A stretch of 64,000 bases of DNA from NCBI RefSeq assembly GCF_000826145.2, contig NZ_LN651337.1, positions 747,774-811,773 on the forward strand, in the 5' to 3' direction. Origin of the DNA: Sporosarcina koreensis. GTDB lineage: Bacteria > Bacillota > Bacilli > Bacillales_A > Planococcaceae. Within the stretch, counting starts at the first letter, position 1, and the number at the start of each line of letters is the position of its first letter. The position numbers and the translations under genes were made by a program. This document shows, piece after piece, positions 7,678 through 15,677 of this stretch. The notes under the pieces were generated by a model. It saw only the letters and a program-made list of their open reading frames with translations, was not told the origin of the DNA and did no database searches.

Positions 7678-8397
7678 TTAATAATTGAAATCCAACGTAT
7701 TCAAGATGTCCATCTGCGTCGGCTTCCATCCTTCTCCGTCCACCCACTCCAGATAGACTCTGTATTTCTTCGACTTGTCTTTTGTCGAGACGATGCCGAT
7801 CGACTTTTGCGGGCTGCCGCCGTTTTTGATCTTCCAGAAGATCAGATCGCTTTCCGGGACCCCGGTTGCATACGCAAGCGCCTTCTGTTTTTCCTTCCAG
7901 TCGGCAGAACTGCCGTCATACCGGGATACATGGTTTCCGGTCTGTGATGTGCCGATCGGCTCCCATGATGTATTGGTCATCGTCTCATCGACTACCGCAT
8001 CTTCACTTGCGCTGTATGTAACCGTTCCTTCGTGTTTCTCGTCCTTTGAGCTTTCTGCGTCCTGTTCACCATCTTCGGACTCATCCTTCACTGTGCCTTC
8101 TGCCGTGTCGGACCCTTCTTCCTGATTGTCCGCAGTTTCCTCATCGCCGTCATCAGTCTCGCCTGAATCCGATTCAGCCAGCCCATCCTGATCGTCCAGC
8201 ACGGTGTTCTCTTCAGGAGAATCATCTGTGACGGCGGCCTGATTGTCATCAGGTGCATTTCCGCCTGTGATGATCTTGACACCGACCAGAACGATTAGCA
8301 GGACAACAATCGCAATCATCCAATTGAGCATTTTATTCGCTTTGCTGTTCTGCCGCTTGCGGCGCACTCTCGAGAATTCCGGCTTCTGCTCACTCAT
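7678..8397 (-). CDS. yrrS: YrrS family membrane protein (DUF1510)
   Basis: The 239-residue protein has a basic N-terminus (VRRKRQNSKANK) and one membrane helix (about residues 24-43, MLNWMIAIVVLLIVLVGVKI). A long Asp/Glu-rich low-complexity spacer of about 75 residues follows. The C-terminal domain of about 110 residues includes the SKDKSKKYRVYLEWVDGEGWKPTQMD segment typical of DUF1510. The function is unknown in the family; some reports link it to the cell wall. The topology places the C-terminal domain outside. Confidence 0.85.
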   Translation of the reverse strand: MSEQKPEFSRVRRKRQNSKANKMLNWMIAIVVLLIVLVGVKIITGGNAPDDNQAAVTDDSPEENTVLDDQDGLAESDSGETDDGDEETADNQEEGSDTAEGTVKDESEDGEQDAESSKDEKHEGTVTYSASEDAVVDETMTNTSWEPIGTSQTGNHVSRYDGSSADWKEKQKALAYATGVPESDLIFWKIKNGGSPQKSIGIVSTKDKSKKYRVYLEWVDGEGWKPTQMDILNTLDFNY

Positions 8398-8463
8398 CTG
8401 TCTTCAACTCCATTCCTGTCCGCCTATCCGATTGGACGTCCGGCGGCATCCGATGTTTCACGT

Positions 8464-8490
8464 AAAAAGCCGCCTTGGTGAGAAGGCGGC
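8464..8490 (-). terminator. Intrinsic terminator of greA
   Basis: On the minus strand GCCGCCTT, a six-base loop and AAGGCGGC are followed by TTTTT. It begins ten bases after the greA stop codon. Confidence 0.9.
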
Positions 8491-8499
8491 ATCTCTATA

Positions 8500-8973
8500 T
8501 TACTTCACTTCTGTTATTTCAACTTGCATTTCGCCGCCCGGTGTCGTGATTTTCACTTGGTCGCCCTTTTTATGGCCAAGAAGTCCTTTTGCGATCGGTG
8601 AGTCATTGGAGATGAGCCCTTCCAGCGGATCCGCCTCAGCAGATCCTACGATCGTATACGTTTCAGTATCGCCTTCAGGTATTTCCTTGAAGGTCACTGT
8701 GCTGCCCAGCTGCACTTCGTCTGTCACCGTGTCCTCCGAGATGATGACCGCATTCCGGATCATCGACTCAAGAGACGAGATCTTCCCTTCGATGAACGCC
8801 TGGTCCTCTTTCGCGGAATCATACTCCGAGTTCTCAGAGAGGTCCCCGTAGCTTCTTGCAATCTTGATGCGTTCGACGACTTCCTTACGCTTGACCGTCT
8901 TCAGCAGCTCAAGTTCTTCTTGTAATTTCTGTTTCCCCGCAACTGTCATCGGATATTTTTTTTCAGAAACCAT
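8500..8973 (-). CDS. greA: Transcription elongation factor GreA
   Basis: At 157 residues the length is that of GreA. The N-terminal coiled coil holds [46 protein letters not shown], with the two acidic residues at the tip (residues about 42-45). The C-terminal FKBP-like domain ends in [15 protein letters not shown]. GreA stimulates transcript cleavage in backtracked RNA polymerase. The gene has its own terminator and a separate upstream gap of about 100 bases. Confidence 0.96.
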   Translation of the reverse strand: MVSEKKYPMTVAGKQKLQEELELLKTVKRKEVVERIKIARSYGDLSENSEYDSAKEDQAFIEGKISSLESMIRNAVIISEDTVTDEVQLGSTVTFKEIPEGDTETYTIVGSAEADPLEGLISNDSPIAKGLLGHKKGDQVKITTPGGEMQVEITEVK

Positions 8974-9011
8974 TTATCTCACTCCTCAATTTGCAAAATC
9001 ATCAAAATAAT

Positions 9012-9041
9012 ATGTCGCACCTAGGAAAAGGTATGCGACAT
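9012..9041. repeat. Inverted repeat between udk and greA
   Basis: ATGTCGCA and TGCGACAT are separated by 14 bases. On the minus strand the stem is followed by an AT-rich ATTATTTTG tract, so it may act as a weak terminator of udk, an operator, or a leader hairpin of greA. Confidence 0.5.
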
Positions 9042-9075
9042 AGCGTCTATTATATGAATATCTGACAACATCATA

Positions 9076-9714
9076 TTACAAATCATTGCCAGAATCAAGA
9101 ATTGTTTTTATTTTCGTTACCATGAGGTCAATTGCGACTTCGTTATGGCCGCCTTCCGGGATGATTATATCAGCATAACGCTTCGTCGGTTCGATGAACT
9201 GGTTATGCATCGGCCGCACGACATTCATGTACTGATCGATGACAGATTCGATTGTCCGTCCGCGTTCGTTGATATCCCGCAGGATCCGCCGGATGATCCT
9301 CAGATCCGCATCCGTATCGACGAACAGTTTGATGTCCATGAGATTTCGGAGCCGCTGATCCTCCAAAATGAGGATACCTTCCAAGATGATGACATCTTTC
9401 GGGGCGATTGCGATCGTCTCCGCTGCGCGTGTATGGAGCTCGTAATCATAGACCGGTTTCTCGATCGGCTGCCGGACGAGAAGTTTTTCGATATCCTCTA
9501 TCAGCAGATCCGTATCGAATGCGAGCGGGTGATCATAGTTTGTTGCAAGCCGCTCCTCAAATCGGAGGTGCGACTGGTCCTTGTAATAGAAATCCTGTTC
9601 GATCACGACGACGGAATGCTCCTTGAAGACGTTGTGGATCTTTTTCGTAACACTTGTTTTCCCAGACCCTGAGCCGCCTGCGATGCCGATGACTAGCGGT
9701 TTCTGTGTTCCCAT
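9076..9714 (-). CDS. udk: Uridine kinase
   Basis: The 212-residue product phosphorylates uridine and cytidine in pyrimidine salvage. The Walker A motif [17 protein letters not shown] lies at residues 9-25. The family blocks [20 protein letters not shown] and [22 protein letters not shown] are all present. The start MGTQKPLV is preferred because homologues begin here and GAGGAGG lies upstream. A longer frame to 9831 overlaps trmR and has no match. Confidence 0.94.
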   Translation of the reverse strand: MGTQKPLVIGIAGGSGSGKTSVTKKIHNVFKEHSVVVIEQDFYYKDQSHLRFEERLATNYDHPLAFDTDLLIEDIEKLLVRQPIEKPVYDYELHTRAAETIAIAPKDVIILEGILILEDQRLRNLMDIKLFVDTDADLRIIRRILRDINERGRTIESVIDQYMNVVRPMHNQFIEPTKRYADIIIPEGGHNEVAIDLMVTKIKTILDSGNDL

Positions 9715-9752
9715 CTGTACAGTTTCCTCCTCTGCCGGCCCGTTCGGCAAGT

Positions 9753-10388
9753 TTACAGCTTGCGGGCAATTAAAATACCATCGCCGACCGGGATCAGCGA
9801 TGTGGCGAATGCCGGATTTGCCATGATCCATTCGGTGAACGACTTCAAGTTGCGGATCATTGTCCTGCTGCGCTTCGGGATCTCTCCATCTTCGAGGAAC
9901 GCCAGCCCGTGCATGAACATATTGTCACAGTAGATGATCCCGCCTTCACGGACAGCCGGCGTGTACTTTTCAAAGAAACGCTTGTACTGGCCTTTGGCCG
10001 CGTCGATGAAAAGGGCGTCGTACTGGCGGAACGGCAACTCGGAGTCATCGAACAGCAAGGCATCATCCAGGAAAAGACGGATGCTGCCGGACAGACCTGC
10101 CCGGGTGATATATTCGGCAGCTTTTGCATGCCGATCGCTGTCCCTCTCGATCGTCGAGACATGCAGTCCGGGGACTGCGCGGGCAAGGCGTATTGCCGAG
10201 TACCCGATCGCACTGCCGATTTCCAGCAGCCGTCCAGGCTGCTGGATCGTCAGGAGACCGATGAACGTGTCGAGACCTTCCCGATCCATGATGGGGACAC
10301 GATTCTCTTCCGCATACGTTTCCATCTCCCCGATCAGGGGATCGGTTTCATTATCAAACCGTTTCCGGTATGTTACATAATCGGACAT
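9753..10388 (-). CDS. trmR: tRNA 5-hydroxyuridine methyltransferase TrmR (YrrM)
   Basis: This is a 211-residue class I O-methyltransferase of the caffeoyl-CoA type: [16 protein letters not shown] (SAM site), IERDSD, and the metal/catalytic region [18 protein letters not shown] with [11 protein letters not shown]. In B. subtilis YrrM methylates 5-hydroxyuridine at tRNA position 34, and synteny after mltG supports the same job. The ATG at 10388 has GGAG eight bases upstream. The trhP1/trhP2 (yrrN/yrrO) genes that usually lie next to it are missing here. Confidence 0.87.
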   Translation of the reverse strand: MSDYVTYRKRFDNETDPLIGEMETYAEENRVPIMDREGLDTFIGLLTIQQPGRLLEIGSAIGYSAIRLARAVPGLHVSTIERDSDRHAKAAEYITRAGLSGSIRLFLDDALLFDDSELPFRQYDALFIDAAKGQYKRFFEKYTPAVREGGIIYCDNMFMHGLAFLEDGEIPKRSRTMIRNLKSFTEWIMANPAFATSLIPVGDGILIARKL

Positions 10389-10411
10389 GCTGCGCACTCC
10401 ATTCCATGCAA

Positions 10412-11536
10412 TTACTTGCCGTCGATATATTTCGCTTTCAGTTTCAGGTGGTCGTCATACGTCTTGGCAAAATGGTTCTTCCCTGTCTTGTCAGCCAGGA
10501 AGTAGAAATAGCCCGTATCGGACGGATCGATGACCGCTTCGATCGATTCAGCCCCCGGAGCGGCGATCGGACCGGGCGGAAGTCCTTTGTTCTGATACGT
10601 ATTGTAAGCGTTCTTCACTTCGAGGTCCTTATGGGTCACTTTGTCCTTATGCTCACCGAGTGAATACAGGACGGTCGGATCCGTCTGCAGCGGCATCTCG
10701 GCCTCCAGACGGTTGTTGAACACACTTGCAATCGTCTGCCGGTCCGCCTGCGCTGTCGCTTCCCTCTCCAGCAGGGAGGCGAATGTCAGAAGCCAGTGGA
10801 CGGATTTCTTCTGCTCTTCAAGAGTGGCAAGATATGGCGTCACATTCGCCTGCGTGCCGTCGACCATTGTCTCCACGATCGTCTGGACGGTCGGCTTTTC
10901 CTCGTAGAACGGATAGGTCGCCGGAAACAGATAGCCTTCAAGCGGATGCCGGATCTCTTCGTTCTTGACCTCGTCCGTGATGATTTCAGGATAGGCGGCC
11001 TGCAAGTTCTCGATCGTCGCATCCGCATCGACATAATCCATGAATTCCTCAGCCGTGATATCCGTTTTCGCTGCTACCCGTTCCGCGATTTGATCGACCG
11101 TCAGGCCTTCAGGGATTGTCATCGTGAATACAGGAGTCCGGTAGACTTTCCCTGTCTTCAGACTCTGCAGCAGCTCATCCGGCGTCATTGCAGCCGAGAG
11201 CTCGTACGTACCGGCCTGGAAATCCGCTTCGTTATTCACTTTCGCATAATACTTGAAGATCCTGGAGTTTTTGACCAGCCCTTTTTCCTCCAGTATATCG
11301 GAGATCGTATCGAGCCCTGATCCTATGGGGATTTCCACCTGCACGGTCTTCTCGGTGTTTTCATCCATCGGCTGCAGTGCACTTTTTATGTATCGGTATC
11401 CGAAAAATCCTGTTATGGCGGTAACCAGAATAATCGCCAGAGCAATCCACAATACGATCTTGCGGACAGTGCGGACTTCTCTCTTCTGCTCTTGCATTCG
11501 TTCGAACATGACTTCCTTTTTTGACCCTTTCGCCAT
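10412..11536 (-). CDS. mltG: Endolytic peptidoglycan transglycosylase MltG
   Basis: The 374-residue protein has a basic cytoplasmic start, one membrane helix (about residues 24-48, IVLWIALAIILVTAITGFFG) and the YceG domain outside. Conserved parts are FTMTIPEGLTVDQIAERVA, LEGYLFPATYPF, the catalytic glutamate in ASLLEREA, and TDPTVLYSLG and NTYQNKGLPPGPIAAPG. It cuts nascent glycan strands inside the chain and may set strand length. The start at MAKGSKKEV follows AGAGGTGA. Confidence 0.94.
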   Translation of the reverse strand: MAKGSKKEVMFERMQEQKREVRTVRKIVLWIALAIILVTAITGFFGYRYIKSALQPMDENTEKTVQVEIPIGSGLDTISDILEEKGLVKNSRIFKYYAKVNNEADFQAGTYELSAAMTPDELLQSLKTGKVYRTPVFTMTIPEGLTVDQIAERVAAKTDITAEEFMDYVDADATIENLQAAYPEIITDEVKNEEIRHPLEGYLFPATYPFYEEKPTVQTIVETMVDGTQANVTPYLATLEEQKKSVHWLLTFASLLEREATAQADRQTIASVFNNRLEAEMPLQTDPTVLYSLGEHKDKVTHKDLEVKNAYNTYQNKGLPPGPIAAPGAESIEAVIDPSDTGYFYFLADKTGKNHFAKTYDDHLKLKAKYIDGK

Positions 11537-11595
11537 CCGGGTGTCACCTCTTTCTTGTTGGATCACTTGCAGTTGCGATCAGCAGCTTGCCAGCA

Positions 11596-11628
11596 AAGAA
11601 AAAAACGGAACGGTGTGCACCGTTCCGT
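11596..11628 (-). terminator. Intrinsic terminator of yrzB
   Basis: The nearly perfect hairpin ACGGAACGGTG / CACCGTTCCGT is followed on the minus strand by seven or more T residues, 16 bases past the yrzB stop and ahead of mltG. Confidence 0.9.
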
Positions 11629-11643
11629 ACGTGCGCATATGGC

Positions 11644-11940
11644 TTACTCGTCTTCTTCGTCCTGCTCGTCAAGGAATGTACCGAAAACTTCTTCGATCAT
11701 TTCCCACTCTTCGTCGGTTTCGACAGGCATCAGATCGCCGTCTTCCCCGTCTTCTGAAGGGACGAAGCTGGAAGCGAAGATTTCGATCTCCTCGTCGTCA
11801 TCTTTCGGCTCGTCACCGAGTACGTGGTACAGGACATATGATTTTCCATAATCTTCGGATTCAAATGTGAAAATCACTTCGCACACATGCTCCGTTTCGT
11901 TTTCATCGACAATAGTCATTGTTTCCATTCCGTGTTCCAT
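11644..11940 (-). CDS. yrzB: DUF1292 protein, YrzB type
   Basis: This is a 98-residue, very acidic protein. [20 protein letters not shown] opens the DUF1292 domain, with [11 protein letters not shown] in the centre and a Glu/Asp-rich tail (EDEEDE-like ending). Members are widespread beside ruvX and reoM in Firmicutes but have no defined function. The gene is 14 bases after ruvX and is probably the last gene of the alaS-linked set reoM-ruvX-yrzB. Confidence 0.88.
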   Translation of the reverse strand: MEHGMETMTIVDENETEHVCEVIFTFESEDYGKSYVLYHVLGDEPKDDDEEIEIFASSFVPSEDGEDGDLMPVETDEEWEMIEEVFGTFLDEQDEEDE

Positions 11941-11953
11941 GCGATCACCTCAT

Positions 11954-12370
11954 CTAGTTTTTTGAGTCAAGATATCCTTGCAGAATCATGACAGCTGCCA
12001 TCTTATCGATGACTGTCTTGCGTTTCTTCCGGCTGACATCCGCTTCGATCAGCATCCGTTCCGCAGCCATCGTCGTCATACGCTCGTCCCACAATATGGC
12101 CGGCAGCCCGAACTTCTCTTCGAGTGCCTTTGCATACCGTTCGGATGCCTCAGCACGCGGGCCTGCCGTGTTGTTCATATTCTTCGGATAGCCGACGACG
12201 AAGGAACTGATATCATGCTCCTTCACAAGCTCCTTTATCCGTTTCATGCCGAAGTTTCCGATGCTTTCATCGATCTTGATGGTCTCGATGCCCTGGGCAG
12301 TCCAGCCCATGGCGTCACTGACCGCCACACCGACGGTTTTGGAGCCTACGTCCAGCCCCATCACCTTCAC
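11954..12370 (-). CDS. ruvX: Putative Holliday junction resolvase RuvX (YqgF)
   Basis: The 138-residue product has the RNase H-like fold of Yqg[20 protein letters not shown] with the first catalytic aspartate, [17 protein letters not shown], and [13 protein letters not shown] followed by the final acidic residue in [12 protein letters not shown]. The family acts on rRNA ends and possibly on DNA junctions. It overlaps the reoM stop by four bases. Confidence 0.93.
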   Translation of the reverse strand: MKVMGLDVGSKTVGVAVSDAMGWTAQGIETIKIDESIGNFGMKRIKELVKEHDISSFVVGYPKNMNNTAGPRAEASERYAKALEEKFGLPAILWDERMTTMAAERMLIEADVSRKKRKTVIDKMAAVMILQGYLDSKN

Positions 12371-12639
12371 TTCGCACCGCCTCCGTTTTCACGGATATAG
12401 AACTTGACCAGTTCCTCCAGTATCTCATCCCGTTCCAATTTGCGGATCATGTTGCGAGCATCCTCATGACGCGGAATGTAAGCAGGATCGCCTGAAAGCA
12501 AATAGCCAACAAGCTGATTGATGGGATTGTATCCTTTTTCCTCTAATGCTCTGTAAACATGGAGCATGACCTGCTGCACTTCCTGCTCCATCGATTCCTC
12601 AGGAAAATTGAACTTCATCGTTTTGTCATATGAATTCAC
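12367..12639 (-). CDS. reoM: IreB/ReoM family regulatory phosphoprotein
   Basis: The 90-residue protein matches the DUF965 family closely: [12 protein letters not shown] near the start, [47 protein letters not shown] afterwards. In Listeria and Enterococcus it is phosphorylated on an N-terminal threonine (the T in YDKTMKF) by the PASTA kinase and controls stability of MurA through ClpCP. The GTG at 12639 is chosen because GGGGTG is six bases upstream; a GTG three codons earlier is possible. The gene sits between alaS and ruvX as in other Firmicutes. Confidence 0.92.
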   Translation of the reverse strand: MNSYDKTMKFNFPEESMEQEVQQVMLHVYRALEEKGYNPINQLVGYLLSGDPAYIPRHEDARNMIRKLERDEILEELVKFYIRENGGGAK

Positions 12640-12680
12640 AATCGACACCCCGCTTTCAATTCATCCGATCCGCCGGACGC

Positions 12681-12704
12681 CCCAGCATGTTGCGGGCCGC
12701 TGGG
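12681..12704. repeat. Short inverted repeat between alaS and reoM
   Basis: CCCAGC and GCTGGG lie 12 bases apart in the gap after the alaS stop. There is no T-run, so a terminator role is uncertain. Confidence 0.3.
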
Positions 12705-12721
12705 ACGGCAGCCGAAATCAG

Positions 12722-15352
12722 TTAAACAGATTTGACATAATCATACACGGAAAGCAGCGCTTCATCAAGTTTAGAGGCATCTTTTGCGCCAGCCATCGCC
12801 ATATCCGGACGGCCGCCGCCTTTCCCGCCGCACAGTGATGCGGTGTGGCTGACGATTTTACCGGCGTGCTGCTGTCCTTTCAGATCGTCCGTGACACCGG
12901 CAGCAAGCATCACTTTGCCGTCGGCCGCCGCTCCGAGGACGATGACACCTTTTTCCACTTTCTGTTTCAGTTCATCGATCATCTGGCGGAGTGAATTGTT
13001 GTCTTTCGCGTCCACACGGGAAGCGATGACGGTCATGTCATCGATCTGCTTTGCATTCGCCAGAACGTCGGTCAGCTGACTGTTGCCGAGCTTCGCAGTC
13101 AGGGAGTCGTTTTCCCGCTGCAGCTCTTTCATATCCGCCATAAGCGCTTCGGCTTTGCCTGCCAGTTCTTTCGGGTTTGCCTTCAAGAGGGCCGCCGCCT
13201 GAGAGAGCATTGCCGCCTCCTCTTTGAATGAACGGTAGGCCTGCTTGGCTGTGACCGCTTCAATCCGTCTGGTGCCTGCCCCGATGCCGCCTTCCGATTC
13301 GATTTTGAAGACACCGATCTCCCCGCTCGAATGGACGTGGCAGCCGCCGCATAGTTCCAGAGAATAATCACCGACTGAAACAACCCGCACGACGTCGCCG
13401 TACTTCTCGCCGAAGAGAGCCATCGCTCCCATGTTTTTCGCTTCTTCGATCCCTTTCTGTTCGATCGTCACAGCGATATCTTCCCAGATCTTTTCATTGA
13501 CCATGCGTTCAATCTGCTCGAGCTCCTCTTTCGTGACCTGTCCGAAGTGGGAGAAGTCGAACCGCAGCCGGTCAGGTCCGACGTAGGAGCCTGCCTGATT
13601 GACGTGCTCACCCAATACGGTTTTCAGCGCGCGGTGCAGCAGGTGGGTCGCCGTGTGGTTCTTCACAGTCAGCGCACGATCTGCACGATTCACCTGTGCA
13701 CGGACGAACGTCATCGGTGACGCTTCACCAGAACGCACGACCGCTGTGTGGAGATGCTGTCCATTCGGCGCTTTCTTCACTGATGTGACGTCTGCTGTGA
13801 ACGAGTCATTCATGATGGTCCCCTTGTCCGCGATCTGACCGCCGCTCTCTGCGTAGAACGGTGTCCGGTCGAGGATGAATTGGAATTCATCCCCTTCGGA
13901 AGCCTGCTGCGTAAGCTGGCCGTCTTTCAGCAGGACGATGATCTTCGATTCGCTTTCGAGTTGTTCGTAGCCGACGAATTCACTCGGCTCCTGGATTTCT
14001 CCGAGGACTCCCGACTGGACATGCATCGAATCGACATCCTGCCGGGCTTTCCTCGCCCGGTCCCTCTGCGCTTCCATCTCGCTGCGGAACCCTTCCTCAT
14101 CCACCGCGATACCGGCTTCTTCTGCGAACTCCTCAGTCAGTTCAAACGGGAATCCGTATGTGTCGTACAGCCGGAATGCATCTGTCCCTGACACTATCGG
14201 ATGCTCAGATTTTTTTGCTTCCGCCAGAATACCGTTCAGCATGCTGAGCCCTTCGTTCAGTGTTTCGTGGAAGCGGTCTTCCTCGTTTTTCACGACTTTC
14301 ATGATGAATTCCTGTTTTTCTTTCACTTGCGGATAGAAGTCGGCCATTTTGTCCGCCACGATCGGTACAAGGTCATACATGAATGGCCGGTCGATGCCAA
14401 GCTGCTTGGCGAAGCGGACTGCACGGCGCAGCAGGCGGCGCAGCACGTAGCCCCTTCCTTCGTTGGACGGCAGCGCACCGTCCCCGATGGCGAACGCCAC
14501 AGTACGGATGTGGTCGGCGATCACTTTGAATGCCGTGTCTTTTTCTGCCGTCTCGCCGTATTTTTCACCGGAAACCTTCTCCACAGCATGGATGATCGGC
14601 AGGAACAGATCCGTGTCGAAGTTGGTCGGCACGCCCTGTATGACGGACGCCATCCGCTCGAGCCCCATTCCCGTATCGATGTTTTTCTTCGGAAGCGGGG
14701 TATATGTGTTGTCCGGGTTGTGATTGAATTCCGAGAACACGAGATTCCAGATTTCAAGGTAGCGGTCGTTCTCGCCGCCCGGATACAGTTCCGGATCCGA
14801 GAAATCGTCTCCATAGGACGGACCTCTGTCGTAGAAGATCTCGGAGTTCGGTCCGCTCGGTCCTTCCCCGATATCCCAGAAGTTCCCTTCGAGCCGGATG
14901 ATCCGCTCTTCAGGGATGCCGACTTCGTCTTTCCAGATGGAGTATGCCTCCTCGTCCTCGGGATGGACCGTGACGGACAGCAGACTGCTGTCGAAACCGA
15001 TCCAGTCAGGATGTGTCAGGAATTCCCATGCGTACAGGATCGCTTCCTTCTTGAAATAGTCACCGATGGAAAAGTTTCCGAGCATTTCAAAGAATGTATG
15101 GTGACGGGCTGTCTTCCCGACATTCTCGATATCATTCGTACGGATCGATTTCTGTGCGTTGACAATCCTCGGATTGGCCGGTACGACCCGGCCGTCAAAA
15201 TATTTCTTCAGAGTTGCGACTCCGCTGTTGATCCATAGCAGGGAAGCATCGTCGATCGGCACGAGCGGGGCGGATGGCTCCACGGCGTGGCCTTTCGACT
15301 GGAAGTACTCCAAGAACAGGTTTCGTATTTCCGAAGCGGTCAATGATTTCAT
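12722..15352 (-). CDS. alaS: Alanine--tRNA ligase
   Basis: The 876-residue enzyme charges tRNA-Ala. The catalytic class II core starts [27 protein letters not shown] with motif 1, then [19 protein letters not shown]. The editing domain has [11 protein letters not shown] and [13 protein letters not shown], the zinc site. A C-terminal oligomerisation domain ends near the stop with [13 protein letters not shown]. The ATG at 15352 has AGGAGG seven bases upstream. Expression is likely controlled by the T-box leader. Confidence 0.97.
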   Translation of the reverse strand: MKSLTASEIRNLFLEYFQSKGHAVEPSAPLVPIDDASLLWINSGVATLKKYFDGRVVPANPRIVNAQKSIRTNDIENVGKTARHHTFFEMLGNFSIGDYFKKEAILYAWEFLTHPDWIGFDSSLLSVTVHPEDEEAYSIWKDEVGIPEERIIRLEGNFWDIGEGPSGPNSEIFYDRGPSYGDDFSDPELYPGGENDRYLEIWNLVFSEFNHNPDNTYTPLPKKNIDTGMGLERMASVIQGVPTNFDTDLFLPIIHAVEKVSGEKYGETAEKDTAFKVIADHIRTVAFAIGDGALPSNEGRGYVLRRLLRRAVRFAKQLGIDRPFMYDLVPIVADKMADFYPQVKEKQEFIMKVVKNEEDRFHETLNEGLSMLNGILAEAKKSEHPIVSGTDAFRLYDTYGFPFELTEEFAEEAGIAVDEEGFRSEMEAQRDRARKARQDVDSMHVQSGVLGEIQEPSEFVGYEQLESESKIIVLLKDGQLTQQASEGDEFQFILDRTPFYAESGGQIADKGTIMNDSFTADVTSVKKAPNGQHLHTAVVRSGEASPMTFVRAQVNRADRALTVKNHTATHLLHRALKTVLGEHVNQAGSYVGPDRLRFDFSHFGQVTKEELEQIERMVNEKIWEDIAVTIEQKGIEEAKNMGAMALFGEKYGDVVRVVSVGDYSLELCGGCHVHSSGEIGVFKIESEGGIGAGTRRIEAVTAKQAYRSFKEEAAMLSQAAALLKANPKELAGKAEALMADMKELQRENDSLTAKLGNSQLTDVLANAKQIDDMTVIASRVDAKDNNSLRQMIDELKQKVEKGVIVLGAAADGKVMLAAGVTDDLKGQQHAGKIVSHTASLCGGKGGGRPDMAMAGAKDASKLDEALLSVYDYVKSV

Positions 15353-15389
15353 CTGTATTCCTCCTAAAAGATATGCTGTTCGGCTGTAA

Positions 15390-15642
15390 ATCCGCAAAAA
15401 ACAAAAAACTCCGCCCCCTGGAAAGGGGCGAAGCTCGATTCGCGGTACCACCCTCGTTGCCGCCGGTCGTGACTGGCGGTATCTTGAGTTGCTTTAACGC
15501 AGCAGACGGCAGGGTTTTCCCCCTGCACTCCGGAGCAGCTTTCAGCAAATGCCGCATGAGCATCCTTTCAGCCAGGGGATGCCTTTCTGGTCATGCAGGC
15601 GAATGCCTACTTCCTCCATCAACGTGTTGGTCTTACATGTCT
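15390..15642 (-). promoter_or_regulatory. T-box riboswitch leader of alaS
   Basis: The signature T-box sequence AGGGTGGTACCGCG lies at 15441-15454 (minus). It is followed by a terminator hairpin (CGCCCC at 15425-15430 pairing with GGGGCG at 15413-15418) and a T-rich tract at 15397-15410. The TGGT in the bulge can pair with the ACCA end of uncharged tRNA-Ala. About 190 bases upstream are left for stem I, and the transcript would begin near 15642. I could not fix the alanine specifier codon by eye. Confidence 0.92.
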
Positions 15643-15648
15643 ACTTGG

Positions 15649-15677
15649 ATTATAAGGAAGCATCCGCACGTTGTCAA
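15649..15677 (-). promoter_or_regulatory. Consensus housekeeping promoter of alaS
   Basis: TTGACA and TATAAT are perfect matches with a 17-base spacer. The -35 contains the stop codon of recD2 (TGA in TTGACA), so the promoter begins inside the end of that gene. Confidence 0.9.

Noticed and set aside
12681..12704. Intrinsic terminator after alaS
   Set aside because: The stem is short and no T-run follows, so it was left as a simple inverted repeat.
14201..15238. A 345-codon plus frame opposite alaS
   Set aside because: It mirrors the alaS codon pattern; composition is Cys/His/Arg-rich and unlike real proteins.
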